From SAR86 cluster bacterium (GTDB taxonomy: Bacteria > Pseudomonadota > Gammaproteobacteria > Magnimaribacterales > Magnimaribacteraceae), in assembly GCA_023703575.1 (NCBI GenBank), contig CP097969.1, positions 558,001 through 622,000 on the forward strand: a DNA stretch of 64,000 nucleotides. The letters are read 5' to 3'. This document shows positions 37,763 to 47,127 of this stretch, one piece after another. The notes beneath the pieces were generated by a model. That model saw nothing but the letters and a program-made list of their open reading frames with translations, was not told the DNA's origin and made no database searches. The position numbers and the translations under genes are program-made. Every line of letters begins with the position of its first letter. The stretch's first letter is position 1.

Positions 37763-38032
37763 ATGTTAGGTTCACACATTTCTGTTTACGGCGAAGTTCA
37801 AGGATCAGGTTTTAGATCTTGGGCAAAAGAGCAAAGCGCAAAACTAGGTTTATCCGGTTGGGCAAGAAAGGCGTCAGATGGTTCGATTGAAATTTTTGTT
37901 CAAGGAGAAGGAGATTCAATAAACTCATTTATATCGCTGTGCTGGGATGGCCCTGCTTTTTCTCATGTAGATGATGTACTTGTACAAGATGCCAATTCAG
38001 ACGAATCTATCTCAGGATTTGAAATATATTAA
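37763..38032 (+). CDS. Acylphosphatase-family protein with catalytic Asn replaced
   Basis: 89 aa, the usual size. GEVQGSGFRSWA contains the phosphate-binding loop and catalytic Arg. The second motif, normally G-[YW]-[VA]-[RK]-N-x-x-D-G, reads GWARKASDG, so the catalytic Asn is Lys. DGSIEIFVQGEGDSI keeps the fold. It could be a weak enzyme or a binding protein. Start ATG 37763 lacks a clear ribosome-binding site. The upstream region holds the tRNA-like minigene. Confidence 0.85.
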   Translation: MLGSHISVYGEVQGSGFRSWAKEQSAKLGLSGWARKASDGSIEIFVQGEGDSINSFISLCWDGPAFSHVDDVLVQDANSDESISGFEIY

Positions 38033-38078
38033 ATTTATCATCTCCAATTTTTATTAGGTGCTAAAATGTTAATTTTTT

Positions 38079-38155
38079 GGTGGGCGTAGCTCAGTTGGTA
38101 GAGCCCTGGATTGTGATTCCAGTGGTCGTGGGTTCGAGCCCCATCGCCCACCCCA
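38079..38155 (+). tRNA. tRNA-His (GTG), CCA encoded
   Basis: Acceptor GTGGGCG/CGCCCAC with the extra G-1 at 38079 facing C73, as needed for histidyl-tRNA synthetase. Anticodon GTG, T-arm GTGGG-TTCGAGC-CCCAT, CCA encoded. TAAAAT at 38062-38067 is a plausible -10. Trigger factor starts 11 nt downstream. Confidence 0.97.
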
Positions 38156-38166
38156 AAGGATAAACT

Positions 38167-39474
38167 ATGAAATTTTCATTCAAATCAAATGTAGACATAA
38201 ATCAAAGTCTTCCGATAGTAGTGCTCAATAAAGACATTGAAGAGCAAGTTCTGATAAAGCTCAAGAAGGCTCAAAAAGAATCTAAGCTTAAAGGATTCAG
38301 AAAGGGTAAAGCGCCTTTGGATGTTGTTGAGGGAATCTATGGCCCTGAGATTAGACAAGACGTCCTTTGGGATTTGGCAAGTAAATCGTTTGCAAAACTT
38401 GCTGAAGAAAAAGATTTAAAAATTGTTAGTAGACCAAATTTGATTCCTGAACAAATTGAAGTCGGTAAGGACGCGAAGTTCAAGGCCACCTTTGAGGTAT
38501 ATCCAGAAGTCAAAATATCAAAGATGAGTAAAATCTCTTACACAAATTTTCTATGTGAAATCACAGAAGAAGATTTAGATAAGACAATCACAAACCTTCA
38601 AAAAAGAATGAGTCAGTGGGTACCCTCCAAAGATAAATCTAAAAGCGGAGATCAAGTAAAGATAGATTTCGTTGGAAAAATTGAAGGTGAGGAATTTGAA
38701 GGAGGAACCGCAGAAGACTTTACAGTTGAGATAGGTTCAAAGTCAATGATTGAGGGTTTTGAGGATGGTTTGATAGGATTCGAAGCAGGAGAGAAGACTA
38801 TGCTGGAATTGAAATTTCCGGATGATTATGGAAAGAAGGATCTCGCATCAAAACCTGTATGTTTTGAAACAAAAATAAATGAAGTTCTTCGTTCAAAGTT
38901 ACCAGAATTGAATGAAGAATTTTTTAAAGGAACCGGTATAGAGACAGATAATATAGAGGCTTTTAAGAAAGAAGTTCGCTCGAAACTTGAGGAAGATTTA
39001 AAAAATATAATAAATGGAAAAGTTAAGCAAAGTCTTTTTGATGCTCTTTTACAAGCAAATGATTTCAAGGTTCCTTCTTCAATGATTGATTCTGAGGTCT
39101 CTAACATGAAACATGACACAGCCAGAAGAATGGGAATGGATCCAAAAGATCTGAAAGAAGATCTGTTCCCGGATGAAACATTCAAGGAAGAAGCTACTAA
39201 GAGAGTTAAAGTTGGTATATTGCTCAATAAAATTATTGAAGACAAAGAGCTAAAACCTGATGGAGATAAAGTTAAAGAAATCATCGAAGAAAGAGCAAAA
39301 AACTATAAAGATCCTCAACAAGTTATTAATTACTTTTACTCAGACGATGAGCAACTAAGAAACATAGAATCAATTTCTCTAGAAGAACAAGTTGTTGAAG
39401 TTATAAAGGTTGAAGCTAAATCTATTGATGAAAATATTTCTTACGAAGATTGTGTTTCTGGAACTTATGGTTGA
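38167..39474 (+). CDS. tig: Trigger factor
   Basis: 435 aa ribosome-bound chaperone. The ribosome-binding signature GFRKGKAP is near residue 45, the FKBP-type prolyl isomerase domain runs about 150-240 (GDQVKIDFVGKI to FPDDYG), and a long helical C-terminal arm follows. An AAAGGA ribosome-binding site lies right after the tRNA-His CCA, so the two are probably co-transcribed. First gene of the conserved tig-clpP-clpX-lon block. Confidence 0.97.
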   Translation: MKFSFKSNVDINQSLPIVVLNKDIEEQVLIKLKKAQKESKLKGFRKGKAPLDVVEGIYGPEIRQDVLWDLASKSFAKLAEEKDLKIVSRPNLIPEQIEVGKDAKFKATFEVYPEVKISKMSKISYTNFLCEITEEDLDKTITNLQKRMSQWVPSKDKSKSGDQVKIDFVGKIEGEEFEGGTAEDFTVEIGSKSMIEGFEDGLIGFEAGEKTMLELKFPDDYGKKDLASKPVCFETKINEVLRSKLPELNEEFFKGTGIETDNIEAFKKEVRSKLEEDLKNIINGKVKQSLFDALLQANDFKVPSSMIDSEVSNMKHDTARRMGMDPKDLKEDLFPDETFKEEATKRVKVGILLNKIIEDKELKPDGDKVKEIIEERAKNYKDPQQVINYFYSDDEQLRNIESISLEEQVVEVIKVEAKSIDENISYEDCVSGTYG

Positions 39475-39517
39475 AAATATTTTTAAAATCCCCATTTAAA
39501 TACAGAGGAAGATATAA

Positions 39518-40138
39518 ATGAGTAAAGAAAATTCAAATCTCGTAAATCAACTAGTACCTATGGTTGTTGAGCAGACACCAAGAGGAGAACGTGCCTACGA
39601 TATTTATTCAAGATTGCTTAAAGAAAGAGTGATCTTTTTAACAGGACCTGTAGAAGATTACGGCGCAAATTTGATAGTGGCTCAGATGCTTTACTTAGAA
39701 GCAGAGAATCCCGATAAAGACATACATCTTTATATTAACTCACCAGGGGGTTCGGTTACAGCTGGGCTTTCAATTTACGATACTATGCAGTTTATTAAGC
39801 CTGATGTCTCTACACTTTGCATAGGACAAGCTGCTAGTATGGGGGCAATTTTACTATGCGGGGGAGCTAAAGGTAAAAGACAGGCTCTTCCAAATTCAAG
39901 AGTTATGATTCATCAAGTGTTGGGAGGATTTCAAGGTCAAGCAAGCGATATAGAGATTCATACTCAAGAGATACTGTCTATTAAAAAGAAATTAAATGAA
40001 ATTTTAGCAAGCCATTCAGGTCAAAAGGTTGATAAGATAGCCAAAGACAGTGATAGAGACAATTTTATGTCTCCTGAACAAGCTGTAAAGTATGGACTAA
40101 TTGACGATGTGGTAGATAGTCGCTCAGTCAAAAAATAA
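39518..40138 (+). CDS. clpP: ATP-dependent Clp protease proteolytic subunit
   Basis: 206 aa serine protease subunit that forms a 14-mer with ClpX. Catalytic Ser in [10 protein letters not shown], His in [10 protein letters not shown], and Asp in the [12 protein letters not shown] region. A GAGGAAG ribosome-binding site precedes the ATG. Located between tig and clpX as in most gammaproteobacteria. Confidence 0.97.
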   Translation: MSKENSNLVNQLVPMVVEQTPRGERAYDIYSRLLKERVIFLTGPVEDYGANLIVAQMLYLEAENPDKDIHLYINSPGGSVTAGLSIYDTMQFIKPDVSTLCIGQAASMGAILLCGGAKGKRQALPNSRVMIHQVLGGFQGQASDIEIHTQEILSIKKKLNEILASHSGQKVDKIAKDSDRDNFMSPEQAVKYGLIDDVVDSRSVKK

Positions 40139-40149
40139 AAGGAGATTTT

Positions 40150-41427
40150 ATGTCTGATAAAGATAACACAGAAAACAACGATGATAAGCTTTTATACTGT
40201 TCTTTCTGTGGAAAGAATCAAAATGAGGTCAGAAAGCTCATTGCAGGACCTTCTGTATATATTTGCAACGAATGTATAGATCTTTGTAATGACATAATTA
40301 AAGAGGAAATCTCTGAAACAACTGAGGCTGAGGAGGAAAAATTTCCAGTCCCGATAGAGATAAAAGCTACTCTAGATGAGTACGTCATAGGCCAAGAGGA
40401 AGCCAAAAAGAATCTATCAGTTGCAGTTTATAATCATTACAAAAGATTGAAAGGTGGTAAGAAGATAGATTCATCCGACGAAGTTGAACTCACAAAAAGT
40501 AACATTTTGCTTTTAGGCCCTACAGGCTCTGGTAAGACTCTATTAGCACAAACACTTGCCAGGTTACTAGATGTACCCTTCACTATTGCCGATGCTACTA
40601 CTTTAACTGAAGCGGGTTATGTGGGTGAGGATGTTGAAAATATAATACAAAAGCTTCTTCAAAAATGTGACTACGATATTGAAAAAGCTCAATTAGGAAT
40701 AGTCTACATTGATGAGATCGACAAGATAGCTAGAAAGTCAGACAACCCATCCATCACAAGAGATGTTTCTGGTGAAGGAGTGCAGCAGGCTCTTCTAAAA
40801 TTAATTGAAGGAACCGTAGCATCTGTTCCTCCCCAAGGCGGAAGAAAACATCCTCAACAAGAATTCTTGCAAGTGGATACTTCCAACATATTGTTTATCT
40901 GCGGAGGTGCATTCTCTGGTCTAGAGTCTGTAATACAACAAAGATGTGAAGAGACTGGTATTGGATTCGGTGCAAATGTAACTTCCATTAGGTTAGAAAA
41001 TGAAACAGATAAGCTTATAGGACAAGTTCGCCCTGAAGATCTAATCAAGTTCGGCTTAATCCCAGAGTTTGTAGGTAGACTGCCTGTAATTACTACATTA
41101 GAACAGCTTGATGAGGAAGCCTTGGTTACTATACTTACTGAACCAAAAAATAGTCTTACTAAGCAATTTTCAAAACTATTTGAGATGGAGAATGTAGAGT
41201 TAGATATTAGAGAAGATGCACTTCTCGAAATTGCTAAAAAAGCTATCGAGAGAAAAACTGGAGCAAGAGGTTTGAGGTCAATTCTTGAAAATATATTGAT
41301 GGAAACTATGTATAAAGTTCCATCTGAAGAGTCCCTGAATAAGGTAGTTCTTGATAGCTCTGTTGTAAAGGGTGAAACTGAACCTTTGATGGTTTATGAA
41401 AAGACTTCAAAAACTAAAACTGGTTAA
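40150..41427 (+). CDS. clpX: ATP-dependent Clp protease ATP-binding subunit ClpX
   Basis: 425 aa AAA+ unfoldase. The N-terminal zinc finger has Cys pairs in CSFCG and CNEC, followed by Walker A GPTGSGKT, Walker [12 protein letters not shown], and GYVGEDVE. It recruits tagged substrates to ClpP. An AGGAG ribosome-binding site precedes ATG 40150, and the gap to clpP is 11 nt. Confidence 0.97.
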   Translation: MSDKDNTENNDDKLLYCSFCGKNQNEVRKLIAGPSVYICNECIDLCNDIIKEEISETTEAEEEKFPVPIEIKATLDEYVIGQEEAKKNLSVAVYNHYKRLKGGKKIDSSDEVELTKSNILLLGPTGSGKTLLAQTLARLLDVPFTIADATTLTEAGYVGEDVENIIQKLLQKCDYDIEKAQLGIVYIDEIDKIARKSDNPSITRDVSGEGVQQALLKLIEGTVASVPPQGGRKHPQQEFLQVDTSNILFICGGAFSGLESVIQQRCEETGIGFGANVTSIRLENETDKLIGQVRPEDLIKFGLIPEFVGRLPVITTLEQLDEEALVTILTEPKNSLTKQFSKLFEMENVELDIREDALLEIAKKAIERKTGARGLRSILENILMETMYKVPSEESLNKVVLDSSVVKGETEPLMVYEKTSKTKTG

Positions 41428-41479
41428 CTCTTGTTTTTTTTTAGTTAAACCCCATTAATAGACATATAGCAAAAATATT

Positions 41480-43873
41480 ATGTCTAAAAAAAATCTAAAC
41501 ATACCGTTACTACCTCTCAGAGATGTAGTAATTTTTCCTTCAGTTGTAACACCTCTCTTTGTTGGAAGAGAGAAGTCAATTACTGCCTTACAGTCGGCAA
41601 TGGCTGGTGATAAACAGATAATGCTTGTAGCACAAAAAAGTGCCCAGCAGGATGATCCTAAGTTAGGTGATCTATATCCCATTGGCACTCTTTCCACCAT
41701 TCTACAGCTTATAAAGTTGCCAGATGGTACTTTGAAAGTCTTAGTTGAAGGCAATCAAAGAGCATCGATAGAATCATTAGAAGCCTCTGATGAATATATG
41801 TCGGTGCAAGTTTCAACAATAGATGAAGAAACTGAGTCGAAGGAATTAGACCATTTTCTTCCTTCTCTCAAAAAACAATTTCAGGAATACGTAAAGCTTA
41901 CTCGAAAAGCTACTCCTGAAGTCTTAAATACAGTCAATGCTATTGACTCTTTATCTAGACTTACAGACACACTAGTAGGTCATATGTCTATCGATATAAG
42001 CCAAAAACAAGAAATATTGGAGATGATTTCATTGACTGACAGAGCTAACCGTATTTTGGAGCATTTAGATTCCCAACTTGATCTTTCTAAAGTCGAAAAG
42101 AAGATACGTGGCAGAGTAAAAACTCAAATGGAAAAAAGCCAAAAAGAATATTATCTTAATGAACAGATGAAAGCCCTGAAAAAGGAACTTGGTGAGATCG
42201 ATGAAGCTGAAGAAGCTGAAGAACTAGAGATCAAGATCAAAGAAGCTGGCATGACAAAAGAAGCTCAAGAAAAAGCTCTTACCGAACTCCAGAAATATAA
42301 AATGATGTCACCAATGTCGGCTGAAGCTTCAGTTGTTCGTGGATATATTGATTGGATGCTGAATATTCCATGGAAAAAGAAAAGCAAAATTAGGTCAGAT
42401 TTAAACGTTGCGAGCAATGTCTTAAATGAAGATCATTTCGGTCTAGAAGAAGTTAAAGAGAGAATATTAGAGTACCTAGCTGTTCAAAAAAGAGTGAAAA
42501 AGCTTAAAGGCCCAGTTCTTTGTTTAGTAGGACCTCCAGGAGTAGGTAAAACGTCTCTTGGTGAATCCATAGCCAGAGCCACCAATAGAAAGTTTGTAAG
42601 AATGTCTTTGGGTGGTGTACGAGATGAAGCTGAAATTAGAGGACATAGAAGAACGTATATAGGCTCTATGCCCGGAAGAATCCTCCAGAAGCTATCTAAG
42701 ACAGGAGTAAAGAACCCGCTATTCCTTTTGGATGAAATAGACAAAATGGGTATGGACATGAGAGGAGATCCAGCTTCTGCTCTTTTAGAAGTTTTAGATC
42801 CAGAGCAGAATCATACCTTTAATGATCATTATCTCGAAGTAGATTATGATCTATCAGACATCATGTTTGTTTGCACAGCCAATAGTATGAATATTCCCCA
42901 AGCTCTGCGCGATAGAATGGAAATTATAACTTTGCCGGGATACACAGAAGATGAGAAAGTCAATATAGCCGACAAGTATCTCATTAATAAACAAAAGAAA
43001 AATAATGGCCTAAAAGATGACGAACTTCACATATCTAAAAATACGATAAAAGACCTCATTAGATACTTTACAAGAGAGGCTGGTGTGCGTGCGCTAGAGA
43101 GGGAAATTGCCAAGATATGTAGAAAAGTTGTCAAAAAGAATGCAACAGTAAATAAGACTAAAAAAATTTCTATTAAACCAAGTAATCTAGAAGACTATTG
43201 CGGAGTGAGAAAGTTTGATTTTGGTGAGGCTGAAGAGAATGACCGTATAGGACAAGTTACCGGTCTTGCGTGGACTCAAGTTGGAGGAGAACTGTTAACG
43301 ATAGAAGCTTCGAGTTTTATTGGAAAAGGTAAAATTATTAAAACAGGTTCTCTTGGAGACGTAATGCAAGAATCTATCCAAGCGGCACTTTCAGTTGTTC
43401 GATCAAGATCAGAGTCATTGGGCATAGATCCTAAATTCTATGAGGAGCAGGATATACATATCCACGTCCCAGAGGGGGCAACCCCAAAAGATGGACCAAG
43501 CGCAGGTGCTGCTATGACAACTGCTTTAACTTCTGTGCTTTCAAATATACCAGTAAGATCAGATGTGGCTATGACCGGTGAGATTACTCTTAGAGGAGAA
43601 GTCCTAAAGATAGGCGGTCTCAAAGAGAAATTATTAGCTGCAAGAAGAGGCGGTATAAAAGTAGTCTTGATACCAGAAGGAAACGTGAGAGATTTAAAAG
43701 AAGTTCCAGATAATATAAAAGTTGATTTAGATATCAAACCAGTTAGGTGGATTGACGAAGTGTTGGACATTGTTCTGACTAGACAACCCATTCCATGGGA
43801 AAAAGAAGAGGTTAGTAACAAGGTATCTTCAAAAAAATCTAGAACAAAGAAAAGCTCAGTTAAAGCTCATTAA
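41480..43873 (+). CDS. lon: ATP-dependent protease Lon
   Basis: 797 aa, standard LonA length. N-terminal substrate domain (LPLRDVVIFP), a central coiled coil about residues 205-270, Walker A GPPGVGKTS, Walker B FLLDEIDKM, and the protease Ser-Lys dyad (DGPSAGA and GGLKEKLLAARRGG). Degrades misfolded and regulatory proteins. Follows clpX by 52 nt. The C-terminus is Ser/Lys-rich. Confidence 0.97.
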   Translation: MSKKNLNIPLLPLRDVVIFPSVVTPLFVGREKSITALQSAMAGDKQIMLVAQKSAQQDDPKLGDLYPIGTLSTILQLIKLPDGTLKVLVEGNQRASIESLEASDEYMSVQVSTIDEETESKELDHFLPSLKKQFQEYVKLTRKATPEVLNTVNAIDSLSRLTDTLVGHMSIDISQKQEILEMISLTDRANRILEHLDSQLDLSKVEKKIRGRVKTQMEKSQKEYYLNEQMKALKKELGEIDEAEEAEELEIKIKEAGMTKEAQEKALTELQKYKMMSPMSAEASVVRGYIDWMLNIPWKKKSKIRSDLNVASNVLNEDHFGLEEVKERILEYLAVQKRVKKLKGPVLCLVGPPGVGKTSLGESIARATNRKFVRMSLGGVRDEAEIRGHRRTYIGSMPGRILQKLSKTGVKNPLFLLDEIDKMGMDMRGDPASALLEVLDPEQNHTFNDHYLEVDYDLSDIMFVCTANSMNIPQALRDRMEIITLPGYTEDEKVNIADKYLINKQKKNNGLKDDELHISKNTIKDLIRYFTREAGVRALEREIAKICRKVVKKNATVNKTKKISIKPSNLEDYCGVRKFDFGEAEENDRIGQVTGLAWTQVGGELLTIEASSFIGKGKIIKTGSLGDVMQESIQAALSVVRSRSESLGIDPKFYEEQDIHIHVPEGATPKDGPSAGAAMTTALTSVLSNIPVRSDVAMTGEITLRGEVLKIGGLKEKLLAARRGGIKVVLIPEGNVRDLKEVPDNIKVDLDIKPVRWIDEVLDIVLTRQPIPWEKEEVSNKVSSKKSRTKKSSVKAH

Positions 43874-43890
43874 TTAAATCAAATTCAAGC

Positions 43891-43919
43891 TTGACAAGGC
43901 TTTAGCCTAAGGTTTTAAT
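43891..43919 (+). promoter_or_regulatory. Sigma-70 promoter of hupB
   Basis: TTGACA (43891-43896), exact 17-nt spacer, TTTAAT (43914-43919). This is the best consensus promoter in the window and gives hupB strong expression independent of lon. Confidence 0.85.
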
Positions 43920-43927
43920 CACATTGA

Positions 43928-43951
43928 CCAGCTTGCAAAATGATAAGCTGG
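43928..43951 (+). promoter_or_regulatory. Hairpin at the 5' end of the hupB mRNA
   Basis: CCAGCTT and AAGCTGG form a perfect 7-bp stem with a 10-nt loop. Given the -10 position, transcription starts around 43926, so the stem sits at the very 5' end. The AGGAG ribosome-binding site follows 14 nt after it. Such 5' hairpins can stabilise mRNA. Confidence 0.6.
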
Positions 43952-43976
43952 CTTAACAAGACTCTAGGAGATTAAT

Positions 43977-44246
43977 GTGAATAAAGCCCAATTAACAGAC
44001 GCTGTAGCAGCGGCAACTGACACTTCGAAAGCTGAAGCCGGGAGAGCGGTAGAAGCAACTTTAAATGCAATAGCAGGTAGCCTATCTGGTGGAGATAGTG
44101 TTTCTCTTGTAGGTTTCGGAACCTTCAATGTAAGACATAGAGCTGCTAGAACTGGAAGAAATCCACAAACTGGTGCGACTATCCAAATAGGAGCTTCAAA
44201 ATCAGTGGGATTCAAAGCAGGCAAAGCTCTAAAAGAAAGTCTTTAG
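43977..44246 (+). CDS. hupB: DNA-binding protein HU-beta
   Basis: 89 aa histone-like protein that bends and compacts DNA. It starts at GTG 43977 with AGGAG 6 nt upstream, giving the usual MNKAQLTDAVA N-terminus. VSLVGFGTFNVRHRAARTGRNPQTG is the DNA-binding arm. Followed by its own terminator. Confidence 0.96.
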   Translation: MNKAQLTDAVAAATDTSKAEAGRAVEATLNAIAGSLSGGDSVSLVGFGTFNVRHRAARTGRNPQTGATIQIGASKSVGFKAGKALKESL

Positions 44247-44265
44247 ATCCAATTAGTTTACTAAG

Positions 44266-44291
44266 AGCGCGCCATTAGGCGCGCTTTTTTT
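44266..44291 (+). terminator. Rho-independent terminator after hupB
   Basis: AGCGCGCC and GGCGCGCT form an 8-bp GC-rich stem with an ATTA loop followed by T residues, 20 nt after the hupB stop. Confidence 0.95.
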
Positions 44292-44302
44292 AATTACAAA
44301 CC

Positions 44303-46171
44303 ATGTCAGGAATACAAACCATTAGAGAAGGATTAACTGGTAATGTAACTAGAGTTATTGTTGTTGCAATAATTATTACTTTTATTGGTTCCGTAGGTTG
44401 GGCTGGTTTTTTCTCTCAAGGTAACGTCAACATAGTCGCTACAGTAGGTTCTAAAGAAATTACAAATGCAGATCTAAACTTTGAAGTTAGCACTCAACAA
44501 TTTGCTTTAAGCCAAAGATTTCCCGATCAAGAAATTGATGATGAAACTTTGTTTACATTATCAAAGAATAATTTGATAAATAAATTTTCGATAATAGATT
44601 TTTTAGATTCTAAAAAAACGATACTTACGGATGAATTTATTTATACTCAATTAGCTGAGGAAGAGCAATTTCAGGAGAATGGTAGATTTAGTAAAGCTAG
44701 ATTCGAATCTTTCGCTAGGAGCAATGGATTTATACCATCCGATTATCTAAAAAGAGTTAGAGAAGACTTTCTTATAAGCATCTGGCGTCAATCAATAATT
44801 AATTCTAGTTTTATAACTGATTTAGATGTTTTTGAATCTATGGCTTTAGCTGATCAAGAAAGAGACATAACTTTTATTAAACTCAGCGCGGAAAGATTTA
44901 AGAATTCTGTAATTTATCAAGAGGAAGATCTGCAAAATTACTATCAAGAAAATAAATCTGCTTATATGAGTCCTGATAGAGCAAAAGTTTCTTATGTCTC
45001 TCTGGATTCAAAGGAGCTTCAAAGTACAGTTAAAGTTTCTGAAGAAGATATAAAACTTGAATATGAAGACTACCTTAGAGATTTTGATTCTAGTGAAAGA
45101 AAATCTGTATCTCATATTATGCTTAATATTACAGAAACTAGAGACTCTTCTGCTGCTTCAGCAGAATTATATTTAATAAAAGATAGGATTAATCAAGGCG
45201 AAGCCTTTGAAGAGTTAGTTCTTGAAGTGTCTGAAGATGGTGGCACAAAAGACATTGAAGGTAGTCTTGGTATTACCGATGGCACGCTACTACCCCCGGA
45301 ATTTGAGCAAGCTTTATTATCTATGGAAGAGGGTGAAATTTTTGGACCTATAGAGCTTTTATCTAGCGTTCATTTAATAAGGCTAGATGAAGTAATTAAG
45401 CCCGAACCTAAAACTTTTGAAGATTTGTCTACAAAATTTCGGGAGGATTTATTAACTAATAAAGCAGAAGAGATTTATGTTGATCTTATAGAAGAAGTTT
45501 CAGATCTAGCATTTAGTTCTGACTCGATTAAAGATATTGCTGAAATTCTTGATAAAGATTTAATTGAGACTGATTACTTTTCCAAATCCGAAATACCAGA
45601 AATTTTATCTGCTAAAACTATATCAGACTTTATATTTGAAGACTTTAGTGAAGGAAACTTTCCAGAGTTAATAGAAACTTCTCAGTTAAGTGCTGTTCTT
45701 ATTCAAATTTCAGATTATGTTGAGCAGGCTCAACTTGAATATACAGATGTTAGATCTCAGATTGAAGAAACTTATGTGCTCCGAGAATCATTAAAAGCTT
45801 CAGAAGCCTTTGTTGTTAAATCGATTGAAGATTTAAGAGACGACAAGACTTTGGAAATCTTTTCTAGTGAAAATAATGTAGAAGTTGAAACCTATAAAGG
45901 CTTGAAGAGAGATAGTTCATTGCTTCCTGTTAGAGCGGTAAACGAGATTTTCTCTCTACCTAGGTCGCAAGCTGGAGATGTATTTGGCTCAGCAGTATTG
46001 CAGAATGGTGATAGCATAATTTTTAGATTGGATGCTGTAAATGAGAGCACTGCAGATCTCACAGAGGAGAATATCGCAGGTATAAAGAATTTTCTGAATC
46101 AGCAAAAAATTATATCTGAGCTTAGCGAATTACAAGAATTTATAAAGCAAGGCCTTTCAATAAGCGGCTAG
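44303..46171 (+). CDS. ppiD: Peptidyl-prolyl isomerase PpiD
   Basis: 622 aa inner-membrane-anchored periplasmic chaperone. One N-terminal membrane helix (about 15-36) is followed by a SurA-N-like domain and a parvulin-type domain around residues 260-365 ([32 protein letters not shown]). It helps fold exported proteins. Position after hupB is the gammaproteobacterial order. Its TAG interlocks with fabI (CTAG). Confidence 0.93.
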   Translation: MSGIQTIREGLTGNVTRVIVVAIIITFIGSVGWAGFFSQGNVNIVATVGSKEITNADLNFEVSTQQFALSQRFPDQEIDDETLFTLSKNNLINKFSIIDFLDSKKTILTDEFIYTQLAEEEQFQENGRFSKARFESFARSNGFIPSDYLKRVREDFLISIWRQSIINSSFITDLDVFESMALADQERDITFIKLSAERFKNSVIYQEEDLQNYYQENKSAYMSPDRAKVSYVSLDSKELQSTVKVSEEDIKLEYEDYLRDFDSSERKSVSHIMLNITETRDSSAASAELYLIKDRINQGEAFEELVLEVSEDGGTKDIEGSLGITDGTLLPPEFEQALLSMEEGEIFGPIELLSSVHLIRLDEVIKPEPKTFEDLSTKFREDLLTNKAEEIYVDLIEEVSDLAFSSDSIKDIAEILDKDLIETDYFSKSEIPEILSAKTISDFIFEDFSEGNFPELIETSQLSAVLIQISDYVEQAQLEYTDVRSQIEETYVLRESLKASEAFVVKSIEDLRDDKTLEIFSSENNVEVETYKGLKRDSSLLPVRAVNEIFSLPRSQAGDVFGSAVLQNGDSIIFRLDAVNESTADLTEENIAGIKNFLNQQKIISELSELQEFIKQGLSISG

Positions 46172-46968
46172 TTCGTCTCAGTTTCTTCAATTGAGCCCAT
46201 GGCGGTTATATTGAAACCACCATCTACATATAATACTTCTCCACTAATTCCGCTTGCCATATCAGATGTTAAGAATGATGCAGCATCCCCAACTTCTCTA
46301 GTAGTTATATTTCTGCCTATGGGAGACCTAGTAGCATTGTAACTGAGCATTTTCCTAAAATTCTTTACACCAGAAGCAGCAAGAGTTTTAATTGGGCCAG
46401 CTGATATTGCATTGACTCTATGACCTTGTTTACCCATCGAAACAGCTAAATATCTTACACTTGCCTCCAAACTGGCTTTCGCTAAGCCCATCACGTTGTA
46501 GTTTGGGAGAGTCATTTGAGAGCCTAGATAAGATAAAGTCAGTAAAGATCCATTCCTTCCTTCCATCATGTTCTTAGCTTCTTTGGCAAGAGCGATGAAG
46601 CTGTAACTACTTATATCATGTGCTATTTGGAAACCCTCTCTGCTGGTTACATCGACAAACTCTCCATCTAATTCCTCTCTAGGAGCAAAACCTACCGCAT
46701 GAATTACCGCGTCCAAACCATCCCAACGAGAAGACAAGCTTCTAAAAGTTTCGGTGATCTCATCATCCGATGAAACATCACAAGGAATAAAAGTCTCTAC
46801 TCCTAATTCACTTCCTAATTTTTCAACATTGCCTTTTAATCGCTCGTTTTGATATGTAAGAGCAATATTTGCACCATTTTCGGACATTGATTCTGCAATA
46901 CCAGCAGCTATAGAGTGCTTATTTGCAATACCAACTATTAAGACATTTTTACCTTCTAGAATTTTCAT
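46168..46968 (-). CDS. fabI: Enoyl-[acyl-carrier-protein] reductase FabI
   Basis: 266 aa, NADH-dependent last step of fatty acid elongation. [14 protein letters not shown] for the cofactor, then [20 protein letters not shown] with the Tyr-x6-Lys active site, and [12 protein letters not shown]. Convergent with ppiD. TAAAAT lies 6 nt before ATG on the minus strand (46975-46980), a leaderless-type spacing. Complements the FabY-like enzyme at 25 kb. Confidence 0.96.
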   Translation of the reverse strand: MKILEGKNVLIVGIANKHSIAAGIAESMSENGANIALTYQNERLKGNVEKLGSELGVETFIPCDVSSDDEITETFRSLSSRWDGLDAVIHAVGFAPREELDGEFVDVTSREGFQIAHDISSYSFIALAKEAKNMMEGRNGSLLTLSYLGSQMTLPNYNVMGLAKASLEASVRYLAVSMGKQGHRVNAISAGPIKTLAASGVKNFRKMLSYNATRSPIGRNITTREVGDAASFLTSDMASGISGEVLYVDGGFNITAMGSIEETETN

Positions 46969-46974
46969 AACTAT

Positions 46975-46980
46975 ATTTTA
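46975..46980 (-). promoter_or_regulatory. -10-like box of fabI, leaderless spacing
   Basis: TAAAAT on the minus strand, then ATAGTT, then ATG. The 6-nt gap would start the transcript at the start codon. No ribosome-binding site is visible. Confidence 0.4.
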
Positions 46981-47083
46981 GACTTTTTAGGCAAAATCTA
47001 TAGTCAATTTTGACATTTTCTCCGTCACAAAATCGCCGTTAAACTGTTGCTAAAACCACTTTTTTGCATTAAGGTTTGAAGTT

Positions 47084-47101
47084 GAGGGTCTTTGAACCCT
47101 C
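47084..47101 (+). promoter_or_regulatory. Leader hairpin of the third TonB receptor
   Basis: GAGGGT and ACCCTC around CTTTGA, followed by GATTTTT. It ends 26 nt before the ATG at 47128 and before the GGGG ribosome-binding site. It resembles a weak terminator or attenuator in the 5' leader. Confidence 0.45.
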
Positions 47102-47127
47102 GATTTTTAGATATTTGGGGTATATAT

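Noticed and set aside
47084-47101. Transcription terminator of fabI or ppiD
   Set aside because: Both genes end about 900 bases away at 46.17 kb and the hairpin lies upstream of the receptor, so it belongs to the receptor leader.
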